Source: Tetrastigma voinierianum (Eukaryota > Streptophyta > Magnoliopsida > Vitales > Vitaceae). From it: a DNA stretch of 64,000 nucleotides. Below, piece after piece: positions 24,866 through 35,663 of this stretch. The stretch is from assembly GCA_016808115.1 (NCBI GenBank), contig JAEQBH010002192.1:248001-312000 (forward strand). Direction: 5' to 3'. Positions within the stretch are counted from its first letter, which is position 1. The number at the start of each line of letters is the position of its first letter. Made by a program: the position numbers and the translations under genes. The notes beneath the pieces were generated by a model. The model was not told the DNA's origin. It did not search any database and was given only the letters and a program-made list of their open reading frames with translations.

Positions 24866-25201
24866 ATGAATAACCTATTAAAAGATCAAACATATCTCCA
24901 AATACTAGAAGAAGCTAAAAAATTCCATAATATACCTGAAGGTCTAAGTTCAGAAAACCCTGTTAGTAAAACAGATTTGACTTTAGTAAAACAAAATAAC
25001 ATAATAATATTATTATTAATAAATATAAGTCAGAAACTTAGTAGAATCTACGATAAACCTAGTAGTTCAAATACACAAGATATAGAAGACCTTATAAAAG
25101 GCATAAATAATTTAGAAATAGGAAAACCAAAGAAATCAATAGCTATACCTAGAACTTATACTTTTGGAACAAGTAAAGACAAACAAAAAAGTGATGAATA
25201 A
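24866..25201 (+). pseudogene. Pararetroviral small protein, virion-associated-like
   Basis: An open 111-residue frame, ATG to TGA-type stop. The N-terminal half is helical and charged; residues about 44-60 (NNIIILLLINISQKLSRIY) look like a short coiled-coil or oligomerisation helix; then comes SSSNTQDIEDLIKGINNLEI and a basic tail. Small proteins with such a helix followed by a basic tail precede the movement protein in many badna-like viruses and associate with virions. The role here is inferred from position and composition. Confidence 0.5.
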
Positions 25202-25720
25202 CGAAAGATCATTTTCTGCATTTCTAGAACAATATCAAGTAGGAGAAAGCAATGTAGTAATAATGATAGATTACTTAGGCAAGCTGATAAATATGGAACA
25301 TAAATAGCTTAAATCATAGATCCAAAAATAGAATATAAAAACTTTAAAACTAATGGTTTAAAAATATTAGAACTAGAAGTAATATATAAAAAGAAGATAT
25401 TTGAAAGAAGAAATAAATTTATAAAATGTATCAGAGAAGAAGAAATCCAATTCTTAGAAGATGATACAATCACCTTAGAACTATTAGGAAAAGGTATAGT
25501 AGACAAATTAAGAAAAGATTATAGCTTTTGTCATTTAGGATTAATAACTATAGCCATTAAAGGCTTAAGAAGGAAAGGTTTAGGAACAAAAACATTAGTA
25601 CATATATATGATGATAGTTGGACATATATGGGAAAAGCAATGATAGCATGTACAGAAATAGATATAAATAATAACATAGGTATTGTATATTATACTGGAT
25701 TTTATGATGAGCCTTAAGAC
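25202..25720 (+). pseudogene. Pararetroviral movement protein (30K family)
   Basis: A readable stretch at 25317-25718 without a start codon of its own. It has the layout of caulimovirid 30K movement proteins, which form tubules through plasmodesmata: a glutamate/lysine-rich lead-in, then HLGLITIAIKGLRRKGLG and, further on, a conserved aspartate-rich loop and a final FYDEP before a stop. The N-terminal part (25202-25316) is in another frame and interrupted. Not functional. Confidence 0.65.
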
Positions 25721-27579
25721 TTACAACAAAGATATTAAAATAGGAATTAAAACAAAGGATATGAACAACAAGTAAAAAGGTAGTAATCTAGTAATTAATA
25801 TAAGTTTGTGGAAGATGTACAAATTATGCAGATAATAAAGTAAAAATAAGTAGAAGATACCTTAGTAAATCTCTTGCCACTAAAGGAGTAGGAATGGTTA
25901 AACGGAAGGTGGCTAAGTCTGAGGAAAATTCATTGGATTAGAATGGGATTTAGAAGAGTTTGCTAAGAAAACAAAAACAATTGTACCAAAATCCTCTTTA
26001 GTATACCAAAATACTTTAGGAAAAACTAGTATAAGATTCATAGATTATAAAAAGAATGATATACAAGAAAGTGAAGAGTACCAAGAAGAATTAACATAAA
26101 TAAAAATGAATACGTAACTTAAGAAGGAAAAGATTACTTACAATAAAAAATCTGAGTAATAGTGGGGAGAAGAAGATTTATTAAAAATAGAAACATTAGC
26201 TTTAAGAAAAGGAGAAATAGAAGAAGAAGAAAGATTAATCTATGATAATCTAGGGAATATTGTAGTCATAGAATTAATAGAAGATGACAATGAAACCATA
26301 GAATCAAATAATGATTTAGAAATGATGGATGATGATAAGTGCACCTTCTCCTACACCATTGATCGAGAACCCACACCATGGGAGTAAGGTAGATAGGAGG
26401 AAATTTACCCCGGACCACGAGTATATTATGAGAACACAAACCTAAGCCAAATAATCTGATGAATCCTTAGTTATAGACCTAAAAAGGAAGACCTTACCCG
26501 ATAGAAAAACCCTAAGTTCGGGGACAAGCAGGACAAATATTAAATATAGCAGCTCATGATCCACAATTATGGAATAGTGTAATAGATGTATGGAAGTATC
26601 CAGTAGTAGCAGAAGTTTGGAAAAATATACCCCAAGAAACGGATCCTGAAACCATGTATAAGTATTTAGAAACCTTTTTAGGAGAAAATACTAGGGCATT
26701 ATGGGAATATTACAAGACAAATTTCAGGGAAATTACAATGGTGTGCTTAAATTAGGAGTTAATCCCTATAATTTTGTAAACCAAATTAGTAGTCTAGTAC
26801 GAGGAGAAGATCGACTCATGACATATTACATTCAACAGAAGCATTTTTTTTTACATCTAGGAGCAAATGCGAGGATAAAATGCGAAATATATAAAAAAAT
26901 TATGTCAATCATACACACATGTTTGTGCTATTTAGGGAAATGGATTCAACCAAGAGTTAGGAAAAATTGTTTAAGAAAACTTCGGGGAACCTTAGGAAGG
27001 AAAGTGAAACCTCATGGAGGAATTAAAGGGAATCGACAAGATGAGATGACAAAAAACCAGACCTTGGAGCATAGGGACATAGGATAAACCATATAATGAA
27101 AATATTGAAAGAAAATGTATGAGATACAAACCCAGACATTAGGAAAGCCGAGTATAGATTACGTGAAATATATTCACCACAAACATATGGAATGGAAGAA
27201 AATAGAAAGAAAAGAAATATAAACCATAAAAATACAATAAAAGATATTTCTTAAAAAGATCTACTAGAAAAAACCTTATTTAGATCTACAGCAAACATGT
27301 TAGAAAAATACAATCAAAGAGAATATATAGAAACAAACTTAAGTGTTATGCGTGGAGAAGCTAGGCAGATTTAAGTACAGTGTCCTATGAAAACCTATAT
27401 AATACTAGAAGTATGCTTTTAGAATGTACAAATGAAGAATTAGTGGAAATAGATACAGAAATATCTGATACATAAACAATATATAGTATAGAAGGAAAAC
27501 AAAACTCAGACAATGAAAACAAAGATCTAATAAATGATTTAGCAGAATTAGAATTTCCAAATATAGAATTTATGGATAT
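25721..27579 (+). pseudogene. Pararetroviral coat-protein region
   Basis: Contains an acidic stretch (26220-26340, rich in Glu/Asp codons), often found before the coat domain, and a coat-like core at about 26520-27250 with readable pieces such as GQILNIAAHDPQLWNSVID and TRALWEYYKTNF. The open frame at 26701-27087 is partly in a different frame from this core. Several stops and shifts interrupt it. Assignment rests on position between movement protein and zinc motif and on the character of the core. Confidence 0.55.
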
Positions 27580-27720
27580 GACATGTGAACATAAATGGAA
27601 AAAGAATAGAGGACTTGATAGTATTAGATGTTTTAAATGTAAATGGTTTCTAGATAGATTACATATAGCAAAATGTCAGAATTATTACTTAGAATGATGT
27701 ATAATATGTATAGAAGAATA
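27580..27720 (+). pseudogene. Cys-rich zinc-binding motif of the viral coat region
   Basis: A readable run shows C-x2-H-W, then RCFKCKW and CQNYYLE, a stop, and CIICIEE. Paired cysteines in this spacing resemble the second Cys-rich domain at the end of the coat region in badna-like viruses. A stop codon interrupts it. Confidence 0.55.
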
Positions 27721-28979
27721 ACCGACATAACCTAAGTGCTGAAAGAAATGAATGTCAAAATAATCAAGAAATTATAAATACTCTCTCCATAGATGAAAAG
27801 ATCAAAAGAATAGAACAAGAAATAATCCTAATAAAAGAAGGATATAATGATTTAGTAACAAATTTTGAAAATTATATAGGAAAGAAAAAAATTAGGAGAA
27901 ATCCCAGAAGAATTTATGGATGAAGAAAACTCTAATGTAATAATCCACCTTATAGAAATATGTAATAAATTAGGAGAAATAAAAGCACTTCAAATAGAAT
28001 GTACAATTAGGATAGAAGATTTTTTTAATAAAAACATATGCACTATTAGATACAGGTTGTACTCATGTGTTATAGATGAAAATAATACCAGGTTATAACC
28101 TTAACGAGAAAAACACATGATAGCATAAGAAGTAGGAAGCTTTAATAGGGTATACCTTGACCATCTAATCTTACAGCTTAAAATATCTTTATAATATTTA
28201 TTCACTACAGTCTAGAATATTCCTTACCATTAAAAGAAACTTGGATAAAACACTTTAAATCTTAGACACCAAATTATATTCAGACTCATCATTTTCTATT
28301 AAGATAATTGACAAATAACTTTTAATAAAGATTTTTTTACCTTATCAAGACATTGCATGATAAGTCCATTACAAAAGAATTCAGAAATTATAAGTCTAGA
28401 AGAATTAGATAAACAAATAGAATATTCCAGAAACCAAGCTATTAGCAAAAAAGATTGTGAGGCGAAAAAGAAGGACAATGCAGCCTAGCAAACATAATAC
28501 AAGAAGATTTTGAAGAAAAAGAATATGAAGATATATATTTAACATAATTAGTCCATATTAATAATAGTATAAACTACTTTATGATAAATAAAAAAGAAGA
28601 ACAAATACAAAGCCTAATTGATAGGCTAGAAAAACTAGAAATTATAGGAGAAAATGTTTTAAAATATTGGGAAAAGATAAAAATTGAATGTATATTCAAA
28701 AATAAAATGGATTATAAAATAAAAAGCGCAGATAGAGGCAAGCGAAAAGATAGAAGATTATAAGACACATATTAATGATTTACTAAAACTAGGAGTATCG
28801 TCGTCAGATTCACCTCATAGATCATGATTTCTTAGTAAATAAGCATAGTGAACAAAAGAGGAAAAGTAGGATGGTAATTAACTACAAAAGGTTAAGCGAT
28901 AACAGAAGATGATGATATGATATACCAACAAAATAATATTACATTAGGAAAAATAAAAAGATTGTACTATAGTAGCAAA
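27721..28979 (+). pseudogene. Protease and start of reverse transcriptase, eroded
   Basis: At about 28035-28070 the reading LLDTGCTHV contains the aspartic-protease signature D-T-G; a stop follows directly. The rest is A-rich with many stops. The frames at 27916-28098 and 28581-28763 are fragments. The protease would release the viral proteins from the polyprotein. Confidence 0.6.
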
Positions 28980-29230
28980 TTTGATTATAAATCGGGTTTT
29001 TTATGAGATTAAGATGCGTCCAAGACAGTATCATGGACATTCTTTTCTGTCGAAGGAGCATTTTTGAATGGCTTGTAATGCAATTTGGTTTGAAAAATGC
29101 ACCCTCGATATTTCAAAGAAAGATGGATAATATTCTTAGAGATAATGACTCATTCGTAGCAGTTTACATAGACGATATACTAGTTTTTAGCAAAAATAAG
29201 AAACAACATATAGGTTATCTCGAATAGTAT
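28980..29230 (+). pseudogene. Pararetroviral reverse transcriptase core
   Basis: Open from 29003, with WLVMQFGLKNAPSIFQRKMD and then VYIDDILVFSKN; the catalytic YIDD is at 29165-29176. This is the palm of a caulimovirid or Ty3-type reverse transcriptase. The fingers (28980-29050) are in another frame, and the frame is cut by a stop at 29227. Confidence 0.85.
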
Positions 29231-30000
29231 TAAAAAGTTTGAAGAACATGGTATTATAATTAGCAAGAAGTAAATGCAATTATTTCAACGGACCATAGAA
29301 TTTTTAGGGGTAATAATAGGGGATGGTAAAATCTTATTACAACCACATATTTCAGAAAAAATTCTAACTTTTCCAGATAAAATAGAAGAAACAAAAGAAT
29401 TACAGAAATTTCTAGGATTGTTAAACTATGCCAGACCCTTTATCAAAAATATAAGTAGGATTGCAAGCCCTTTGTTTAGTAAAGTAGGAAGTAAAGGACA
29501 TAAATATTTTAATCGAGAAGATATTAAGTTAGTAAAATCTCTTAAAGAAATAGTTACAAAATTACCACCATTAGATCTACCATTAATAAATGATTATTTA
29601 ATAATTGAAGCAAACGGATGTAGCCTAGGATGGGGGGCAGTATTATTAGCAAAACCCCATAAGTATTCAGCCAAAAATACATAAAAAATTTATAGGTATA
29701 GTAGTGGAAAATACAAAGAAAAAGGTGATATAAGTAGCATAGATGCAGAAGTATTGGCTATAACATATGTTATAGATAGCTTTAGAATATTAATAATTTC
29801 TTAAAAAGAAATTACTATCATAACATACTGTGAGGCAATAGTAAAGTTTTATAAATTAAAAAATGAAAAAAGATATTCACAAAGGATATGGTTAAATTTT
29901 ACATAAAGAATAATTAATACATGAGTAAAAATAGAAATTGAACATATTAAAGGAAAAGATAATAGTCTAGCAGATTCATTAAGTAGACTAATAAATTAAT
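29231..30000 (+). pseudogene. Pararetroviral RT thumb and RNase H
   Basis: 29274-29684 is open and holds IEFLGVIIGDGKI, ELQKFLGLLNYARPFI and PPLDLPLINDYLIIEANGCS-type sequence leading to the first RNase H strand. 29690-30000 continues in another frame with SSIDAEVLAITYVID and, at the end, IKGKDNSLADSLSRL, the closing RNase H segment. Stops occur near 29800 and 29910. A stop after the last motif marks the end of pol. Confidence 0.8.
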
Positions 30001-32030
30001 TTTATATGCATAGATGAATGAAGCTGAGATGGCGGGATCATTCAAACATTTAAATGAGACCGAAAGGCATTGGCCTTCGAGAAAGAATTCTCTTAAAAGG
30101 TATACCCAAAGAAAGTAATATAACCTTTAATTTATTACCTCATATAGAACTAGATGAAACGTAAATGTATAGATAACACTTTTGATTAGTTTTGATCGAT
30201 TTTAATAATAATTTAATAAAATTTAGATAAATATTTTATTACTTGCTTAAATTGTTTATCATAATATTTTCATAAAAAGAATAATGGTAATGTTAATTTT
30301 AGTTTTTTTATATTGACACCAAGGTCATAAAACAAGTATTTTAAAACATGGAAGAAGTCCTTCCTTATATATCAAACAATCAGACCATTTTTCAAAAGTT
30401 TTATAATAATCTAACCCGGGCTTTAGACCAATGTAAAACAAACATAGGAGTAATTATTTTATTAATTAATTAAGTAAAACAAATTTTAAATCATCATGTA
30501 GCACTATTTAAACGGTAGAAACGAATGCGATGGCCAGGACAACAATCCTAGATTTAACACATGATTTTCCTCCCTTTTCCTCCACTTCAAAATCAGATCA
30601 TTACTTAGAAGAACTATAAATTCTAAGGAAAAATACACGATAAATTGAACAAGATTATCTAATCATTAAAAAATTATATGAAGAAAAAATAGAAAATGAA
30701 ATAGATATAAAATTGAAAAATACAACTTTAGAAAGAAAAAAAATTCAAGATAGAGCATACAAATAATTTTGAGCAATTAATAAATTTTTGAAACTTTGAA
30801 AATGCCACACGAGCTTGATGTTAAGATAGAGCCGTCCATGAAACGATTCAGATTTATTGAATTACAGTTCGTTGGGCCAAAATAATGAACCTGGTCTGAC
30901 TCAAGCGATGGCTGACAAGACACACCAATCCGTTTATGGGTGAGGCTTTCCCAACATTAGTCAGTAACATGCGAGTAGTGAGATTCTCAAGGATATATAT
31001 AAAGAAGCGGCAAAGATCGAATTTGAAGGACCAAGTAGAGAAGACAAGAATGTATGATACGGTTCTCGGTTTGATAAAAAGATGATTTGATATAAGCGGA
31101 AAGATGTGAGTGGAAGATGTAGAAGAAGCAAGATGTGAGTGGAAGATGTAGAAGAAGCAAGATAAGAGTGGAAGATGAAGATGCAAAAAGTTTTGATAAG
31201 ACAAAATTTGGCATGAAAAGATGTAAAGCATGAAGATAAAACGAGTTACTCCTGACGAGATTTGGAAAAAAAGCGAGAAGGTGTGGGTTGTGACGAATCT
31301 GGCGGTATTATTTTTAACTAGATCGTTCTTGATAAGATTTCCTTGAAGTATGGACAATGCGACCGTCATGTCGTAATCTTATCAGCATTCGTAATATCGA
31401 ATCACTTTATGTATTATACGTTAGAAAAGTTTGAAGACTTTTGAGTTGACGATGGGACCCGATGGCCAGCGAGAATCGGATTCTTTTAAACTGCTTGCCA
31501 GAACTTCGACCTTATCGGCCCAGCATCTTGTTTTCTGCATAAATGGGGACTTAATGTATTTGGGATATATAGCTCTCGGTCATCTTACTCACAAGCCCTC
31601 TCGTCTCCTCAACTCTCCTTGTGATATATCCTAAAGCTTTCAACATAAGCTTTCAAAAAAACTTTCAGCTCAAGCTTTCATTTATTTATATGTTTAACTC
31701 TTAATTTGCTTTAAACTTCTAAGGGAGCATCCCCGAAAGGGGTTCTATTAATCTTATGGCACCAATGTTGTTTTAATTAAGGTATATAGAGTGAAATGAA
31801 TGTCTGAATCACCGGGTAACTAGTAAGCGATAACCTACGGTATAACAAGACCAAATCTGTAAATTTTACTTTTGATTAATGAAGCTTTTATTATATGTAT
31901 GATCGTGGCGTAGTTTATTTGATATTTCTTTATATTGTCAGTTTTAAATTGGTATTTAGGACCAATTACAGCGTTAAGGAAATGTAATTATCACTACGGG
32001 ATATTTAATTAGTCAAAAGACTTTGTAAAT
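30001..32030 (+). promoter_or_regulatory. Pararetrovirus intergenic region, promoter-like
   Basis: No open viral gene. Features: three units of a 29-bp purine-rich tandem repeat (31102-31185); TGACG words near 31250, 31293 and 31443, the core of as-1-type enhancer elements; and a TATA-like GATATATAG at 31563-31571 followed by a pyrimidine-rich stretch with TCTCGTCTCCTCAACTCTCC. The minus-strand open frames at 30854-31369 are antisense shadows. Function is inferred from the place of the 35S-type promoter in the family. Confidence 0.5.
31102..31185 (+). repeat. 29-bp tandem repeat, about 3 units
   Basis: Units start at 31102, 31131 and 31160. The first two agree throughout (GTGAGTGGAAGATGTAGAAG core). 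The third has AAGAGTGGAAGATGAAGATG. Confidence 0.85.
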
Positions 32031-32135
32031 TATTGTGAAAAAAAAAAAGCCATAAGAAAGTAAGGAAAATCCTAAATAGGACTTATAAAAAAAAAAATTT
32101 ATCTCACTCTCTCACCCCTTTAATCCTCAACTCAA
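32031..32135 (+). repeat. Right terminal repeat of the pararetrovirus
   Basis: Second copy of the 23691-23782 segment in the same orientation; similarity stops abruptly after CTCAACTCAA. It contains a longer A-run than the left copy. Confidence 0.75.
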
Positions 32136-32930
32136 ACTGAATTCTTTTTTAAAAAAAATGAAAAGGAAAAGATACGTAAGAAATGAAGCCTTGGAAAAAT
32201 TAGGAATATATGATTTATATTTGAAAGTTGATGGCAGCCATTTTAGACTTCTCAAAATGTATAATTTAAAAGGGTTTAGGTATAAAAGGTTTGTTCTCAT
32301 ATAAAAACAAATTTTACATCATTTTATCTCTTGAAATATCTCAAGATATAAAATCACCACAAAATATAAATCTTGAGATATAAAATCACCGCTTGTTGAG
32401 TTCTTTTAGCTGAACCCAATTTAAAATATGGTATATGGACATGGTATCAATTTGATTTGACCCGGCGTAAGATGAATCAAAACTGTTGTTAGTGATGGAG
32501 ACTTACTATTCAAATTCAGTGTAGAGAAAGTTTAGATCTGAATCCAAGTTTAGTATCTCAACTGCGTTTGACTCCCTAAAAGCTCATCATCCTCTCTCAG
32601 CATGGAATCAAGCTCAATTAGCTTCAAAATTCTACTCAGTTGACCAAAACTTGAACCGTTAGTATAATTTTAAATAGAAAAAAGAAAAAAGCATATTTAG
32701 TTCAATCCCAAGACATTATTCCAGAATCACAGCAACTATAACGAAAATCAAAGAAGAAGAAATTAACTGAGAGAGAGAGTATATGTCTATATGAAGATCG
32801 ATAGATCCATTGGTTTTTATTGTTCTTACGAATAACTAGCAACAATCAAAGCATTATTTCAATTTTGTTGGGAGGCAGATTTAATTTACATACATATATC
32901 TTTAATAACTGCCGAATTTGGGGTGCCGTC
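32136..32930. other. Unassigned spacer between pararetrovirus and CIPK copy
   Basis: AT-rich. It has a partial duplication TCTTGAAATATCTC...AAGATATAAAATCACC near 32330-32395 and a GAGAGAGAGAG run at 32769-32779. No gene seen. It may hold the 3' flank of the kinase copy. Confidence 0.4.
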
Positions 32931-34069
32931 AGAGCGGTATCGACGGCCAGCTCATACCGCAACTCTGATTGTGCATTGATCTACGCCGTCTCCTCCGAGG
33001 CTGGATTCTGGTGGCGGCAACATCCCCGCCAGCCAGCTCCTCCAGCTTCGCCACCACGTCGGCTCTTCGATTTCTTCGCGTCGAAAATATCTCCTCCTCC
33101 TCCGCCTTCTTCTTCTCCTAAACAACGGCGACAGATCGAACCCCTCCGATAACGCGATTATGTGGAAGGCGTTGAGAGCTACATCAGCTTCTCTTTCACT
33201 TCCATTCCGTCTTTGGATGCAACATCAGACTTCGTCGTAGCACTCGTTTTCAGATTCTTGGAATTGGATTTGTGAACCAGAAGTTCCTTTAGCTTGGAGA
33301 TGGTGATTCTGGTGTTGGGGTTCGGATCTAGCAGCCTGAGAACAACCCTCCGCGCTTCTGGCGAGAACCAAGGCGGACATTTGAAATCCCCTCGGTAGAT
33401 CTTCTTGTACATCGCGATCAGGTTGTCGTCCTGGAACGGAAGAAATCCTGCCAATAGAACAAACAAAACCACTCCGCCAGACCATATATGACCTTTGCGC
33501 CGTCATATCCTCTTCGCGATCACCTCCGGCGCGACATGGCGGCGTCCACTGCCGTATGCAGCAAGCCGTCTTGCCCGCGAATGATCCAATAGCGCGCACG
33601 GCCCGAAATCGGTGACGCGGATTCCCCCTGTTCGTCGAGAGGTTCTCGGCCAAATCCCGGTGGTAAACGCCGCGGCTGGCGAGGCTACGGCGGAGATCAG
33701 TTGGAAGTAGGATCTAGCCGCATCTCCAGGCGGCCTTTGGAAATCTTGGGAAAACAGCTCGCCGCCGCGAACATACTCCCATGGCCAAAGTAGATCCTTT
33801 GGACTTGCTCATATGACTTCGTGGAGCTGAACGATGTTTGGGTGGATCACCTTCTTCATCACCGAGATCTCGCGTTTTACTTGCTCCATCATACCCACCT
33901 TCACCACCTTGTCTTTGGCAACCACTTTCATGGCGACGCTCTCCCCATTCCTTAAGTTCCTCGCATGGTAAACCTTAGCGAAGGTTCCATGGCCGAGCAG
34001 GCGGCCGAGCTCGTATTTTCCGTCGAGCAGGCTCGAGTTGTCTAACTTTTCTTGGCCGGTTTTAGCCAT
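32931..34069 (-). pseudogene. CBL-interacting protein kinase (CIPK/SnRK3), frame-broken
   Basis: CIPKs are Ser/Thr kinases activated by calcium sensors of the CBL family. Visible in order: MAKTGQEK start (34069), glycine loop GRLLGHGTFAKVYHARN, lysine in VAMKVV, HPNIVQLHEV, then a stop; EYVRGGELF; YHRDLAENL at 33650-33668, where the usual HRDLKPEN has lost a codon; VTDFG (33601-33615); VAPEVIAKR; VLFVLLAGFLPFQDDN and the rest of the C-lobe to NTRITISKL; then a different-frame NAF motif LNAFHIIALSEGFDLSPLF (33115-33176) that in intact proteins binds CBLs, and an eroded C-terminal region. It is intronless, as one CIPK clade is. At least four frame changes are needed. GC is far above the flanks. 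It is a pseudogene unless these are assembly errors. Confidence 0.88.
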
Positions 34070-34388
34070 CGAAAGCTATATATGCTTCTACTTCAACTGT
34101 CCCCGCTAGCTTCCGATTCCGGTCAGGCACTGGAGTAGTAGTACTTACTAGCTACCCGTCCTCAACGTGTTTTCCGATGGCAATTCGGCCGCCAGACTTA
34201 TTCCCGTTCACCGGCGAGTCAGTGTTTGAAGACGAGATCTCCCCATGTTTCTGCATTCCTGGGACTGGGAGAGGAATCGTGTGATTCTGAGGTGCTTCGG
34301 TTATTGCTTCTGTGAAGACCAAGGCTATGTCCACCCCCAACTTATATGTATGTATTTTCATAATTATTGACTTGGTGATACAATGCAA
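34070..34388 (-). other. Upstream region of the CIPK copy
   Basis: GC remains raised to about 34330. A TATA-like CATATATAGC sits only about 10 bp before the ATG on the minus strand, too close for a normal promoter. The 78-residue minus-strand frame at 34152-34388 has no domain I recognise; it could be 5' UTR or a scrap of another exon. Confidence 0.35.
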
Positions 34389-34934
34389 TTTAGGTGAGTT
34401 TCAGCCTCATAGCAATTTATTAAATAATTGTTCAATTTCCCAAAATAGTTTAATTGTTTTTTTACAAATATGGATCCTTATCACTTTATAATAAAACATA
34501 CATACATTGAATCAAGGATTCAAAAGTGATGAACCATAAAATTTTTGCACATCTAACCCCCTAGCCCTTTCTTTTGGAATTCAAAACGAGAATTGCTAAA
34601 GGACACTTTTAAGCAAAAATGCTAGCTGTTACATGGGATATGACAAAACGACTTATATGTCATGGATTTATTTTACACTTTACTAATCCAAATTCTGATA
34701 TTTTTCAAAGGTTATTTTATAAGAAATTAGTTTTTACAAATTTCTTTTGTATTCTTTTAAATAAATAATAAAAATATTTGATTAAATGCATTAAAAAAAT
34801 CATAAATTTAATGAATCCTAATATTTCCTTCTTAAAAAATATATATATCATTCTCCATTTAATGTATTTATATTATTTCTTAAAAAAAATTATTTTTCAA
34901 AGAAAAAATGTCATTTTATCCAAGTCAAACGGAA
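34389..34934. other. AT-rich spacer
   Basis: No gene. The frame at 34778-35035 is low-complexity AT-rich DNA. Confidence 0.4.
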
Positions 34935-35395
34935 AATTACAAAATGTCAAATTTTCTAAAATTGGGTTTCAAATACCTTCAAATCAAATCATCCTAAATG
35001 ATAACATTATAATTTATAAATTAAATACAGGGTAAAATAATATTTGATTGAAATACCAAATTTTCTACTTTCAATATTAGGAAATATCTTTTGCTAGAAT
35101 ATCGAACTAATAATTAATAAATGTTGATACAAATTTTATTTTATATTCCCTAACTACTCCAAAATTATAAATATCAAAATTTCTAAAATTAGGTTTTCAA
35201 ATACCTTTAAATCAAATCATCCTAAATGATAACATTATCATTTCCTAAATTAAATATAGAATTAAAAATAATATTTTGATTGAGAATACCAAATTTTCTA
35301 CTCAATGGTAGGAAATATCTTTTCTTTTAGAACATTAGACTATAGTAAATTAATAAATGTTGATACAAATTTTCCTATTTTATATTCCCCTACGT
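34935..35395 (+). repeat. Tandem duplication, unit about 225 bp
   Basis: Copy 1 at 34935-35158 and copy 2 at 35160-35395 share TTTCTAAAATTRGGTTTCAAATACCTT-type order, AAATCAAATCATCCTAAATG, ATGATAACATTAT, ACCAAATTTTCTACT, AGGAAATATCTTTT and AATAAATGTTGATACAAATT. Copies differ by small indels. Confidence 0.85.
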
Positions 35396-35514
35396 GAAAG
35401 ATGCCTTCCTGTCCTCCTCAACTTCGTCAGATTACAGATGTGAAATGTGATAACCTTCTCATTTTATCCCTTTTTCAAATCAAATTTTAAATGTTATGTT
35501 GGATTTTTAAACGT

Positions 35515-35663
35515 TTAGTAACGTTTTTTTGTGAATAAATTGTAATAAATATGTTTTAAATTAGTAACGTCTTTTTTTTGTGTGAATAAATTGTAATAAA
35601 TATGTTTTAAATTAGTAACGTTTTTTTAGTGTGAATAAATTGTAATAAATATGTTTTAAATTA
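35515..35663 (+). repeat. Tandem repeat, three units of 46-51 bp
   Basis: Units begin TAGTAACGT at 35516, 35562 and 35613 and each contains GTGAATAAATTGTAATAAAT and ATGTTTTAAAT. Units differ mainly in T-run length. Confidence 0.9.

Larger units (their letters stand above)
23691..32135 (+). mobile_element. Endogenous pararetrovirus (Caulimoviridae), decayed
   Basis: A plant DNA-virus insertion. In plus-strand order: a terminal repeat, a tRNA-Met primer-like site, small frames, a coiled-coil-like small protein, a 30K-type movement protein, a coat-protein region with Cys-rich zinc-binding motif, an aspartic protease DTG motif, reverse transcriptase with YIDD, RNase H, and an intergenic region with promoter-like features. 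There is no integrase. Base use is A-rich throughout, unlike the flanks. Many in-frame stops and frameshifts leave no gene intact. The same ~95-bp segment occurs at both ends (23691-23782 and 32031-32135), about 8.35 kb apart, close to one caulimovirid genome. Gene order suits badnavirus- or florendovirus-like members; the genus is not settled. Confidence 0.85.

Noticed and set aside
30854..31369. 171-residue open frame on the minus strand
   Set aside because: Antisense to the pararetrovirus intergenic region. The Ser/Leu/Phe richness comes from the purine-rich tandem repeat read backwards.
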